16,275 nucleotides of DNA from Nanobdellota archaeon (GCA_018812465.1 JAHJCS010000198.1:1-16275), one strand, 5' to 3'; counted from the first letter of the stretch, positions 5,837 through 12,159 are shown. Translations and numbers: made by a program. Notes: a model not told the origin generated them from the letters alone.

Positions 5837-5942
5837 AACTTTCGCTGCCTCTGGTACTTGCCCTTGTCCGAGACACATGAGACCAAGGATAATCTCGTCC
5901 CGTTTCCCCATCTACAAAGGAAAGCGAGAGTTTTCCCAGAGG
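5837..5942. other. Inverted repeats in pseudoknot order beyond the PilT gene
   Basis: AACTTTCGCT (5837-5846) pairs with AGCGAGAGTT (5923-5932; 10 bp, one G-T wobble). CCTCTGG (5848-5854) pairs with CCAGAGG (5936-5942; 7 bp perfect). The arms interleave with gaps of only one and three bases, ideal for coaxial stacking in an H-type pseudoknot. An inner CCTTG/CAAGG hairpin lies between. It lies in the 3' untranslated region of the PilT gene. Confidence 0.55.
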
Positions 5943-5976
5943 AGCCTGCGATTCTGCTGAATCATGATGCTGGAAA

Positions 5977-7167
5977 TCAGAACCGTTCTATTTTTAATTC
6001 ATCAGATCCAGTTCCTCCAGAACCTCCGCTACCTTTATCTCCTGATGGTTCAATGTCCTCATCGCTGGTGCAGACTCCGGACATCTTAAGTTTGAGATCA
6101 TCTAGATTTGAGGCAGCTTTCAAAGCATCCTCCATGCTGATCACCTTATTTCGCCAAAGGCTCAGGAGTGACTGGTCAAAGGTCTGCATGCCATAGACAT
6201 CTTTCCCTGAGGCAATGGCTTCAATCAGGCGCTTGGTCTGGTCCTTGTCCTCGATGAGTGCCCGGACTCTCTCAGTGGTGACAAGAATCTCTACTGCAGG
6301 TATCAGCCCGGATCTGTCAGCCTTCAGGACGAGTCTCTGGCAGATTACTGCTTCAAGGTTGGCTGCAAGCTGAAGCCTGACCTGATTCCTCTGATCATCA
6401 GGGAATGTCATGATGATGCGCTCAATGGTCTGGGTCGCGTCCCGGGTGTGGAGCGTAGAGAGAACAAGGTGCCCAGTCTCAGCAGCAGTGAGAGCTGTCT
6501 CAATGGTCACATTGTCTCTCATCTCTCCGATAAGGATCACATCAGGGTCCTGGCGAAGAGCTCTTCTTAATGCACTGCTGAAAGATGGAGTGTCAAGTCC
6601 GACAGCTCTCTGCCTGATGATGCACTTCTTTGGACGGTGTTTGAACTCAATCGGGTCTTCGATGGTCACTATGTGACGGCTCTGGGTATTGTTGATAATA
6701 TCAATCATTGCTGCGAGAGTGCTTGACTTACCTGAGCCAGTAGTGCCTGTGACCAGAACTAGTCCCCGCTGTTTCTGGGCTATCTTTCCGATCACAACAG
6801 GCAGGTTAAGATCATCAAGTGTGGGTATCTTGTTGGGTATGTGCCTGAAAACCATGCCTATGTTGCCGTCCTCCATGAAGATACTGCCTCTGAACCTGCC
6901 AGCTCCTGCGATTCCGAACATGAGATCTAACTCCCCGTCCTTCTCGAATAAGGATTTTTGGGCATTTGTCATGATGCTATATGCCATCACTTTGATAGAG
7001 TCACGTGTGAGCCTTTCATCCTTCATTTCGGGAAGAGGATTTAGTTTTTCATTAAGCCTGGTTACTGGAGGTAATCCAACTTGGAGGTGCACATCAGATG
7101 CGCCTAAGCGGACTGCCTCAGCAAGTATCTCACGGATATCAACCGCTGGTTTCTTGTCCTCTGACAT
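5977..7167 (-). CDS. pilT: PilT-type secretion/retraction ATPase
   Basis: This encodes a 396-residue member of the PilT/GspE/VirB11 hexameric ATPase family. PilT proteins hydrolyse ATP at the cytoplasmic base of type IV pili to retract the fibre. All core motifs are present: N-terminal ASDVHLQ (23-29), Walker A GTTGSGKSS (141-149), Asp box VTIEDPIEF (168-176), Walker B DPDVILIGEMRD (207-218) and His box AETGHLVLSTLHT (229-241), followed by the PilT-like VYGMQTFDQSLLSLW (324-338). The length is slightly above the usual 340-370 residues because of an acidic/Gly-rich tail (GSGGSGGTGS). The ATG start follows AAAGGAGGCCATCAG. No pilin, PilB, PilC or peptidase gene is in the window. Its neighbours are two-helix membrane proteins and a 46-residue gene. 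It is bacterial in type, unusual beside archaeal genes, and may drive a machine other than a classical pilus. Confidence 0.93.
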   Translation of the reverse strand: MSEDKKPAVDIREILAEAVRLGASDVHLQVGLPPVTRLNEKLNPLPEMKDERLTRDSIKVMAYSIMTNAQKSLFEKDGELDLMFGIAGAGRFRGSIFMEDGNIGMVFRHIPNKIPTLDDLNLPVVIGKIAQKQRGLVLVTGTTGSGKSSTLAAMIDIINNTQSRHIVTIEDPIEFKHRPKKCIIRQRAVGLDTPSFSSALRRALRQDPDVILIGEMRDNVTIETALTAAETGHLVLSTLHTRDATQTIERIIMTFPDDQRNQVRLQLAANLEAVICQRLVLKADRSGLIPAVEILVTTERVRALIEDKDQTKRLIEAIASGKDVYGMQTFDQSLLSLWRNKVISMEDALKAASNLDDLKLKMSGVCTSDEDIEPSGDKGSGGSGGTGSDELKIERF

Positions 7168-7250
7168 CTGATGGCCTCCTTTCCTTTTTCTAGTGTCAAC
7201 AATCTTTTGAGGATACTATTCAGTCTGATTCCTCAAATAGAGTCAAAGCC

Positions 7251-7316
7251 TCTGGTCAGCTGCCGATGGCAGGTGTTCTCCTGTTCACCTGGTGGCCCAT
7301 CGGCAGCTGCTTCAGA
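7251..7316. repeat. Long nested inverted repeat in the PilT leader
   Basis: CAGCTGCCGATGG (7257-7269) pairs perfectly with 7297-7309. CAGGTG (7270-7275) pairs with CACCTG (7286-7291) on top of it. TCTG/CAGA (7251-7254, 7313-7316) extends the base. It lies 85-150 bases upstream of the PilT start and downstream of the 46-residue gene, so it would sit in the mRNA between them. No T-tract follows. It may be a processing or stability element. Confidence 0.6.
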
Positions 7317-7420
7317 AACCTCGTCTCTCTGTTATCATCCCTTGCCGCGTGTGAACCTCAGGGTCCTCTGTTCCTGGTCATGACGAGACCTTGTTCTTCC
7401 GATTCCCTTAATCCCAGTCC

Positions 7421-7561
7421 TTAGGGATTGTACAGGGTCGGAGAGTTGGCGGTGACGTTGGCTTCGCTGCTGCTCAGGGCGACGAGCTCGGCGGAGCCGG
7501 CGGACAGTTCGATGGCACTGACGTTGTCCTTCATGGACATGGGATGGCCGCGAGAGTTCAT
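7421..7561 (-). CDS. 46-residue hydrophilic Ser/Ala/Asn protein with distinct codon use
   Basis: ATG 7559-7561 follows AAGGAGGACGTC, one of the best SDs in the window, and the frame ends with TAA 7421-7423. The product runs MNSRGHPMSMKDNVSAIELS, then a Ser/Ala-rich middle (AGSAELVALSSSEANVTANS) and PTLYNP. It has no Cys and no membrane helix, and it has little charge. Nearly all codons end in C or G (GCC, GTC, ACC, TCC, AAC), unlike the neighbouring genes, which suggests high expression or a different source. A hairpin, AATCCC/GGGATT (7410-7429), overlaps the stop. Being just upstream of PilT, it could be a structural or secreted partner, but no type IV pilin leader or hydrophobic helix is present. 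Confidence 0.6.
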   Translation of the reverse strand: MNSRGHPMSMKDNVSAIELSAGSAELVALSSSEANVTANSPTLYNP

Positions 7562-7627
7562 GACGTCCTCCTTAGTTAGGGTTGATGCTCAGGTCAAAGA
7601 CCGCTTCCTGCCTTATCTATTTCCTAA

Positions 7628-7809
7628 CAGCCAGAACATACAGCCCTGCCTAAAGCTGATGTTTTGGCTGGAATGATTGCTGCCAGCAGAGCACAGGTTG
7701 CAGGCGTTGGCGCATGAGGCTCTGCTGACAGCCTAAGAGGGTGTAGCCTCGGGTCGTAGTTTAGGGCGCTCTGAGGAATAGCTATCAGGTTGTCAGCTGG
7801 CGCTCCCTA
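7628..7809. other. Three consecutive hairpins in a 283-bp gene-free gap
   Basis: (1) CAGCCAGAACAT (7628-7639) pairs with 7659-7670 over 12 positions including one G-T. (2) CAGCAGAGC (7684-7692) pairs with 7719-7727, extended by GCTG/CAGC after a C-A mismatch (7683/7728). (3) TAGGGCGC (7762-7769) pairs with 7800-7809 with a two-base bulge. The stems share no sequence. They fill the space between the membrane-protein operon and the 46-residue gene; no frame with an SD is found here. Confidence 0.5.
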
Positions 7810-7844
7810 GCGGCGGAAAGGGGGGCGGGGTTGATGATGTAATC

Positions 7845-8048
7845 TTATTTCCTTCTTGACCACCACACCATGATGATGAGTATGCCAAGTGAAGTGATTC
7901 CTGCTGGAATTCCGAAGACACAACCCAGGGCTATGAGTCCGACACAAAGCCAGATTGCCTGAGCCAGTCTTATCTCCTTCCTGCTCTTCCAGGGAAGCCT
8001 TGCGAAGAACAGGACTATTGTCTCTGTCATCTCAAGGGCCCGGCTCAT
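7845..8048 (-). CDS. Two-helix small membrane protein, 67 residues
   Basis: The start ATG 8046-8048 overlaps the stop of the upstream gene as ATGA, so it is translationally coupled to it; a purine-rich AAAGAGCGAG precedes. A hydrophilic N-terminal third with basic WKSRKEIRL leads into two transmembrane segments, about 29-46 (AIWLCVGLIALGCVFGI) and 48-62 (TSLGILIIMVWW), and a basic end SRRK. It is the last gene of the four-gene membrane-protein operon. The helical-hairpin form is common to holins, phage membrane proteins and small secretion components, but no family is recognised. Confidence 0.65.
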   Translation of the reverse strand: MSRALEMTETIVLFFARLPWKSRKEIRLAQAIWLCVGLIALGCVFGIPAGITSLGILIIMVWWSRRK

Positions 8049-8308
8049 GTCTCGCTCTTTTTCAAGTCGAGTACCAGAGCTGAAACTACTACCAGCAGCA
8101 CTATTCCAATACTCATCTGCTCTCTGGGGGTTGCCTCATACAGCTTGATGCAGAGTATTACCAGGATGAAGACAACCACATCGAACCAGAGAACCATGGC
8201 CCAGAAGAACAGGTCCTTGCAGCCATTGCGAAAGCAGTCAGCTATCATGGAGGGCATCTGTCCGAGCAGCCAGAAGAACGCTTTGACTTCATCCACCACA
8301 TAATTCAT
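8045..8308 (-). CDS. Two-helix small membrane protein, 87 residues
   Basis: ATG 8306-8308 follows AAGGAGGTGAGGC and overlaps the upstream stop as ATGA. An amphipathic N-terminus (MNYVVDEVKAFFWLLGQMPS) precedes two transmembrane helices, about residues 34-57 (LFFWAMVLWFDVVVFILVIL) and 65-82 (MSIGIVLLVVVSALVLDL), and ends in charged LKKSET. With overlaps on both sides it is firmly part of the operon, and the stepwise coupling suggests fixed stoichiometry of the products. Family not recognised; a subunit of a membrane complex is a reasonable inference. Confidence 0.7.
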   Translation of the reverse strand: MNYVVDEVKAFFWLLGQMPSMIADCFRNGCKDLFFWAMVLWFDVVVFILVILCIKLYEATPREQMSIGIVLLVVVSALVLDLKKSET

Positions 8309-8586
8309 GCCTCACCTCCTTCTTTTAGATTGTCAGCAAACACCCGGTCGCTCCAGTTTAAGAGTCTCCGAAGCAGCAGATAATACATTCCAAAGAAAAC
8401 CCCAACACATATCAGATTATAGATAGTATAGAAGATGATAGTTTCTTTGATGGAGTTTCCTTCTTCAAGAAATATGGGAATCTCTTCCATATTTATTAAT
8501 GCCAACATGACCAGTGTGGATGCGAAGAAGAAGGTTGTCATGTACAGCCTGATGAATCGGTTAAACTTAGGCCATTCAAGTTTCAT
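8305..8586 (-). CDS. Two-helix small membrane protein, 93 residues
   Basis: ATG 8584-8586 follows AAAGGAGAATAGG. Predicted helices are residues about 14-33 (LYMTTFFFASTLVMLALINM) and 48-72 (ETIIFYTIYNLICVGVFFGM and on), separated by an acidic loop (EEIPIFLEEGNSIK) that probably faces outside. The C-terminal part LLRRLLNWSDRVFADNLKEG is basic then acidic and cytoplasmic. Its stop overlaps the next start. Its leader carries the 24-base repeat shared with the gene at 8886. Family not recognised. Confidence 0.7.
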   Translation of the reverse strand: MKLEWPKFNRFIRLYMTTFFFASTLVMLALINMEEIPIFLEEGNSIKETIIFYTIYNLICVGVFFGMYYLLLRRLLNWSDRVFADNLKEGGEA

Positions 8587-8591
8587 CCTAT

Positions 8592-8615
8592 TCTCCTTTC
8601 TCCAGCAGGCTGGAA
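8592..8615 (-). repeat. 24-base ribosome-binding leader repeat, copy 1
   Basis: The bases at 8592-8615 are identical to those at 8891-8914. On the minus strand they contain the small palindrome CCAGCCTGCTGG followed by AGAAAGGAGA, that is, a hairpin immediately ahead of the SD of the gene starting at 8586. An exact repeat of a translation-initiation leader points to duplication of the gene unit or common post-transcriptional control. Confidence 0.7.
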
Positions 8616-8616
8616 A

Positions 8617-8886
8617 CTAACTAATGACCATGGCTTTGAGTTTCTGCAGGATTAACGCCACTCTGTAGAAACTGTTCCAAAGAATTGAGAAGAGCAATAT
8701 GGCTAAACCGCTAAAGACCGCTACTCTCAACTCCCAAACCAGGAAATGGTCATGGAGTAGAATGTCGCTCTTCATCAGGTCAAATCCGATAGCAATAACC
8801 CATGGCAATTCAAAGAGTAAAAAGCCAATGATCATCATGATCTCCTTTGTCTCAGATGAAATGTAAGAGAGTTTAGGCTTGTTCAT
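8617..8886 (-). CDS. Two-helix small membrane protein, 89 residues; first gene of the operon
   Basis: The ATG at 8884-8886 follows AAAGGAGATGTT. A longer in-frame reading to 8949 ignores this SD, so I use the shorter one. Helices are about residues 16-36 (IMMIIGFLLFELPWVIAIGF) and 50-71 (ELRVAVFSGLAILLFSILWN), with an acidic/His loop between them and a basic C-terminus (LILQKLKAMVIS). It shares a two-helix plan with the three following genes, though sequence similarity is not evident by eye. A promoter-like sequence with a palindrome lies about 150-180 bases upstream (9040-9069). Confidence 0.7.
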   Translation of the reverse strand: MNKPKLSYISSETKEIMMIIGFLLFELPWVIAIGFDLMKSDILLHDHFLVWELRVAVFSGLAILLFSILWNSFYRVALILQKLKAMVIS

Positions 8887-8890
8887 AACA

Positions 8891-8914
8891 TCTCCTTTCT
8901 CCAGCAGGCTGGAA
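8891..8914 (-). repeat. 24-base ribosome-binding leader repeat, copy 2
   Basis: This is identical to 8592-8615 and lies at the same distance from the start codon of the first membrane-protein gene (8886). The palindrome CCAGCCTGCTGG stands just before AAAGGAG, so a bound factor or a fold there could govern ribosome access. Confidence 0.7.
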
Positions 8915-9039
8915 GTGTAACAGGCAGATATTCTGGTTGAAGTTTTCAACTGTTTCTGTATATCTAAAACCGTTTTTCCGGTCGTTTCCGTCGAGAATTC
9001 CGAGGAATCCGGCTTGTGGTGGAAAACAATTCATATTAC

Positions 9040-9069
9040 AGAGTATACTAAATGTATATACTCTTCCAA
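9040..9069 (-). promoter_or_regulatory. Sigma70-like promoter overlapping a palindromic operator
   Basis: On the minus strand TTGGAA (9064-9069) and TATACT (9042-9047) are 16 bases apart, a bacterial-type -35/-10 pair facing the membrane-protein operon. A perfect palindrome, AGAGTATA-N9-TATACTCT (9040-9047/9057-9064), covers the -10 and most of the spacer, as expected for a repressor site. An archaeal TATA reading of the AT-rich core is also possible. The leader to the first ATG would be about 150 bases. Confidence 0.45.
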
Positions 9070-9339
9070 ACGAACAAGGCTTCTCACGCGCTGTACTGCT
9101 CGTTCTCAAAGGTTTTCCAGGCCCACAATCTGATGTTGATTTCACCTTTGATTTATAGATCATTTCTGAACTTAAATCACTTGGGTTTCGTCAAACAATC
9201 AGGGCTGCCAATCTGTCATAGGAAGTATACAATCAAATTTCTTTTCGAAATGAATGGTGTATTCTTCGACAGAGTCCTCTGTTCAAAAATCTGTGTTAAC
9301 AGTTTTTTGGTTTGTTCTTGCTAATTTATTTATATAAAA

Positions 9340-9420
9340 AAATATGATATCTGATGTGTGTATCTGATGCGTGATGTGTTTGTGATGTCATTCTGTGATA
9401 TTGTGTGTGATATTGTGAAT
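9340..9420. repeat. Degenerate TGATATTGTG / TCTGATGTGTG direct repeats
   Basis: The interval 9070-9424 carries no supported gene and becomes very AT rich after 9300. At its right end short direct repeats stand in a row: TATCTGATG(T/C)GTG twice, then TGTGATATTGTG twice. They sit between the end of the SD-type region and the 3' end of the HerA-like gene, that is, at the style boundary of the window. They could be slippage-derived or protein-binding iterons. Confidence 0.45.
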
Positions 9421-9424
9421 ATGA

Positions 9425-11461
9425 TTATCCAGCCTGGTTTGTGGCTACTACATTCTGCTTGCCTATGAGGGATGTTCCCTGGTCTGTGACATGCAGCCTC
9501 TTTGTCCAGCCGTGCTCGTTCTTGTCCTCTATGACAGAGACAAGCCCCATGTCAACAAGGTCGTTCTTGAGCTTGTTGCCTTTCCTGCCTGATACCTGCA
9601 GTGACCTATAGAGCTCTGCTGTAGGAATGCCTGGCTGGCCCTGGAGTATCTGCATCATAAGGATGTGCTCCTGGCTGACCCGAATATCCTTCTTTACCCT
9701 CTGGGTAGACTTCTCAAGGGTCTCGTTCTTCTTGAGCTGGCCTTTGTATTTTCTTTTTACATTTGTTAGCGCGACATCTATATCCTGATTATTGTAGCCC
9801 TCTTTCTCAAGCCTTGACTTTATTGCATCAAGGCTGAAACCGTTTGTTATCTGCTTGCATGCATAATCATAGAGGAACTCCTGGATGTGGTTCACTAGAA
9901 CCTTGTTCCAGTTGTACATTCCTTTTGGTTTCTCCTTGTTGGTCAGCCCTTTTAGCTCTGCCTCTTTTATGCCAGGATCAACTCCTATGCTCATCATCAT
10001 AAGGTCTGTCTTTGCTATCTTTGCCTGCAGTTTATCAGGCCTGCATGAGTCCTCAAAGACCTTGAGCCTCTTGTCATGCTTCATAAGATCCTTCATCTTC
10101 TCTTTTATCATGGCATCTGTCACAGCATATTTCTTTGTGTCAATGAAAGGCGCTTTTATCAGGAAAGGGCTGTGGAATCTCTCAGCGAGCTTGACAATAG
10201 CGTATCCTACTGGCAGCATCGAGAAATACTTCTTTACCTTAAAATCCCTCATCTGCATTATGCCTGATATTGTGTCAACATCCTGGGGAAGCATCTGCTG
10301 GAATGCGACATTGCATGCTGAGTTTCCTGCTACAACATCACTTAGCTTTGAGACGTGCTGGTCAAGGCATATCAGGCTTGTTCCGTACTCCCTGATCTCC
10401 CTGTAGATGACATCTGTCACGCTCTCTTTCATGAAAGTTGTCCTGTCCTTCAGGAATATGTTGTGGGCCTCGTCCACAATTATGGCATTCTTGAAGTTCC
10501 TTGATTCAAGGGCATTAGCCTTCTTGTACTTGTAGATGTATGTTAAGAGGAACTCGCAGAAGAACTTCTTCTCTGAGTTGTTAAGCGAGTCAAGCTCGAA
10601 TATGACCTTCTTGTCGAACAGCTCATGCACTGCCATTGAATGCTCTCCCTTGTAGTTGAGGGCATCTCCGAAACCGCCGAATGTGAGTGCGTGCGCTATC
10701 CTGATTGCTGAAGTTATCCACTCAGACTCCCTGCCGGTCTTTTTTGAGTGCTCTGATTCCATGTCCTCAAGCCTGTCCTTTATCTGCTTCCAGGTAGGGT
10801 AGTTCTCAGAGCCGCCATAGACTCCGAAATCCTTGAATGCCTGGTCAAGTGTCTCAAGCAGGACCTTGTGCACTCCATAGCTTGCGAAGAATGACTCGTT
10901 TATTATGTCACAAAGAAGATTTATCCATTCCTTTGGATGCACGCCTTTTGGAGGCTGGTTTATGTTGATCCTGAAAAGGTTGCTCACCTGCTCATGGCCT
11001 ACTGTGAAAAGAAGTGTCTCTGGATCTATCCTCATCAATGGCCTGAAGCTCCTCTTCCAGTCAAAGACAATGTATGGCTTTTTCTTGAGTATGAGATTGC
11101 CGATTATCTGGTAAGCAAAGGTTGTCTTACCTGAGCCGCTCATTCCAGAGACGCATATGTGCCTCTGCCAGTCCTGCTCTCTTAATCCGAATGGATAGAG
11201 CTCCTTGTCAGGATAAACTATCTTTCCCAGAGGGTATTCTCCTTTTATGATATCCTGGGTAGGAGGCTCAAGAAGTATCTTGTCTGAGAACATTGAGTTG
11301 TTGAGGTACTTGTGGTAGAGCGCTCCGAGAGCCTGCTCTATCTCTCTCTTCTTGTCCATGCTGTCAGCTATAGTATACTTCAGGTAAAGAAGGTCTATCT
11401 TCTTGCCGAATACTGGCTTAAGCTTGCTGCAAAGCTCCTCAACTGTCAGGTTTGATCTCAT
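9425..11461 (-). CDS. HerA/VirB4-like (FtsK-HerA superfamily, DUF87-type) ATPase with winged helix
   Basis: This encodes a 678-residue DNA- or substrate-translocating ATPase. Walker A is GMSGSGKTT (106-114), followed by YIVFDWKRSFRPL, the usual second-strand signature of HerA/VirB4 proteins. Walker B is AIIVDEAHNIF (326-336), and TSLICLDQHVSKLSD (361-375) and AERFHSPFLIKAPF (426-439) fit the sensor and arginine regions. Residues about 605-675 form a winged-helix domain (IPTAELYRSLQVSGRKGNKL onward). An N-terminal 80-residue helical part precedes the ATPase. There is no SD; the ATG follows AAACAAACAAGAACC repeats. A coiled-coil gene lies upstream on the same strand. The family includes HerA (DNA end resection with Mre11/Rad50/NurA, none seen here), virus packaging ATPases and conjugation VirB4/TraC; the winged helix suggests DNA handling. 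Precise role is uncertain. Confidence 0.85.
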   Translation of the reverse strand: MRSNLTVEELCSKLKPVFGKKIDLLYLKYTIADSMDKKREIEQALGALYHKYLNNSMFSDKILLEPPTQDIIKGEYPLGKIVYPDKELYPFGLREQDWQRHICVSGMSGSGKTTFAYQIIGNLILKKKPYIVFDWKRSFRPLMRIDPETLLFTVGHEQVSNLFRININQPPKGVHPKEWINLLCDIINESFFASYGVHKVLLETLDQAFKDFGVYGGSENYPTWKQIKDRLEDMESEHSKKTGRESEWITSAIRIAHALTFGGFGDALNYKGEHSMAVHELFDKKVIFELDSLNNSEKKFFCEFLLTYIYKYKKANALESRNFKNAIIVDEAHNIFLKDRTTFMKESVTDVIYREIREYGTSLICLDQHVSKLSDVVAGNSACNVAFQQMLPQDVDTISGIMQMRDFKVKKYFSMLPVGYAIVKLAERFHSPFLIKAPFIDTKKYAVTDAMIKEKMKDLMKHDKRLKVFEDSCRPDKLQAKIAKTDLMMMSIGVDPGIKEAELKGLTNKEKPKGMYNWNKVLVNHIQEFLYDYACKQITNGFSLDAIKSRLEKEGYNNQDIDVALTNVKRKYKGQLKKNETLEKSTQRVKKDIRVSQEHILMMQILQGQPGIPTAELYRSLQVSGRKGNKLKNDLVDMGLVSVIEDKNEHGWTKRLHVTDQGTSLIGKQNVVATNQAG

Positions 11462-11464
11462 TGT

Positions 11465-11530
11465 CTGTTGGTTCTTGTTTGTTTAAGCGTTGTTTGTTTA
11501 GATTCTTGTTTGTTTAGGTTCTTGTTTTCT
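11465..11530 (-). repeat. AAACAAACAAGAA tandem repeats in the ATPase leader
   Basis: On the minus strand AAACAAACAAGAA-type units recur about four times (with one CGC-containing variant) within the 70 bases before the ATG of the HerA-like gene. The leader is therefore unstructured and A-rich with no SD. Such tracts can aid translation initiation. A hairpin, CCCATG/CATGGG (11598-11617), separates it from the upstream gene. Confidence 0.6.
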
Positions 11531-11597
11531 GCAGGTTTATGCTTTCTTTGTCAACATCTTTCTGTATGATTGCCATTGATTGTCATTATTGATGGTT

Positions 11598-11617
11598 CCC
11601 ATGAAATGGTCCATGGG
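11598..11617. other. Small hairpin between the coiled-coil and ATPase genes
   Basis: CCCATG (11598-11603) and CATGGG (11612-11617) form a 6-bp perfect stem three bases beyond the stop of the coiled-coil gene. No T-run follows on the minus strand, so read-through into the ATPase gene is likely. Confidence 0.4.
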
Positions 11618-11619
11618 CA

Positions 11620-12054
11620 TTACATTCTGCTGTCCAGAATGCTGTCAAGCATAGTTGACCTGTTCTCCTTCTCCCTGAATTCCTGAAGATGCTCTCTTAG
11701 CTCCTTTTTCAGAAGCGCGACATCTCTCCAGCAGTTGACCTGCTCTTCTATCTTCTTTGCCTCAAGGTCAAGCTGCTTGTTCTTAAGCTTCATCTGCTCT
11801 CCTCTGATGAGCTCGCTTCTCCTGTCAACCTCATGAAGCTTGATTATGAAATTATCAGTGTCCATTATTGCCTTGTCGAATTTTTTGACAATCTCATCAG
11901 ACAGCTGTTTCCTTAGCTTGATGGATTCCTGGATATCTTCGATTGAGGCTTTCAGGGATTCTAATTTCTCAGACTGAAGCATCTCAAAGACCCTATTATC
12001 CTCTAGCTTGTTCTGAGCATAGTCCATTATTCTAGTTGCATCATTTGAATTCAT
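11620..12054 (-). CDS. Coiled-coil protein, 144 residues
   Basis: The ATG at 12052-12054 has a TATA-like AATATTAATA about 22 bases upstream and no SD, the archaeal leaderless pattern. Almost the whole protein is charged helix with heptad character (residues about 20-130: KLESLKASIEDIQESIKLRK, later KLKNKQLDLEAKKIEEQVN), with one Cys and one Trp (NCWRD). It ends LDSILDSRM. Such proteins act as dimer adaptors or scaffolds. Same-strand placement 160 bases before the HerA-like ATPase suggests that the two are partners. No specific family is recognised. Confidence 0.7.
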   Translation of the reverse strand: MNSNDATRIMDYAQNKLEDNRVFEMLQSEKLESLKASIEDIQESIKLRKQLSDEIVKKFDKAIMDTDNFIIKLHEVDRRSELIRGEQMKLKNKQLDLEAKKIEEQVNCWRDVALLKKELREHLQEFREKENRSTMLDSILDSRM

Positions 12055-12069
12055 TATTGCCCACCCAAC

Positions 12070-12083
12070 TTATTAATATTAAA
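12070..12083 (-). promoter_or_regulatory. Archaeal TATA-type promoter of the coiled-coil gene
   Basis: AATATTAATA on the minus strand is centred about 22 bases before the ATG at 12054, compatible with a leaderless transcript. A second, stronger-looking AAATATTTAAATAC lies at 12146-12159 and would give a leader of about 70 bases. Confidence 0.45.
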
Positions 12084-12159
12084 AAGCTGGAAAACGCGGA
12101 AAACCCCAGCAAACCAGCTTTATCTTCAAAACAAAAGAAGAGGTAGTATTTAAATATTT

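Noticed and set aside
5977..7167. VirB11 of a type IV secretion system, pairing with the VirB4-like ATPase
   Set aside because: The His box and C-terminal MQTFDQSL block are of PilT type. The two ATPase genes also differ in translation signals, and no other secretion gene is seen.
420..7830. Integron-like array: small genes each followed by an attC-like inverted repeat
   Set aside because: I looked for paired RYYYAAC...GTTRRRY core sites around the inverted repeats and did not find them in the right positions. No integrase is visible.
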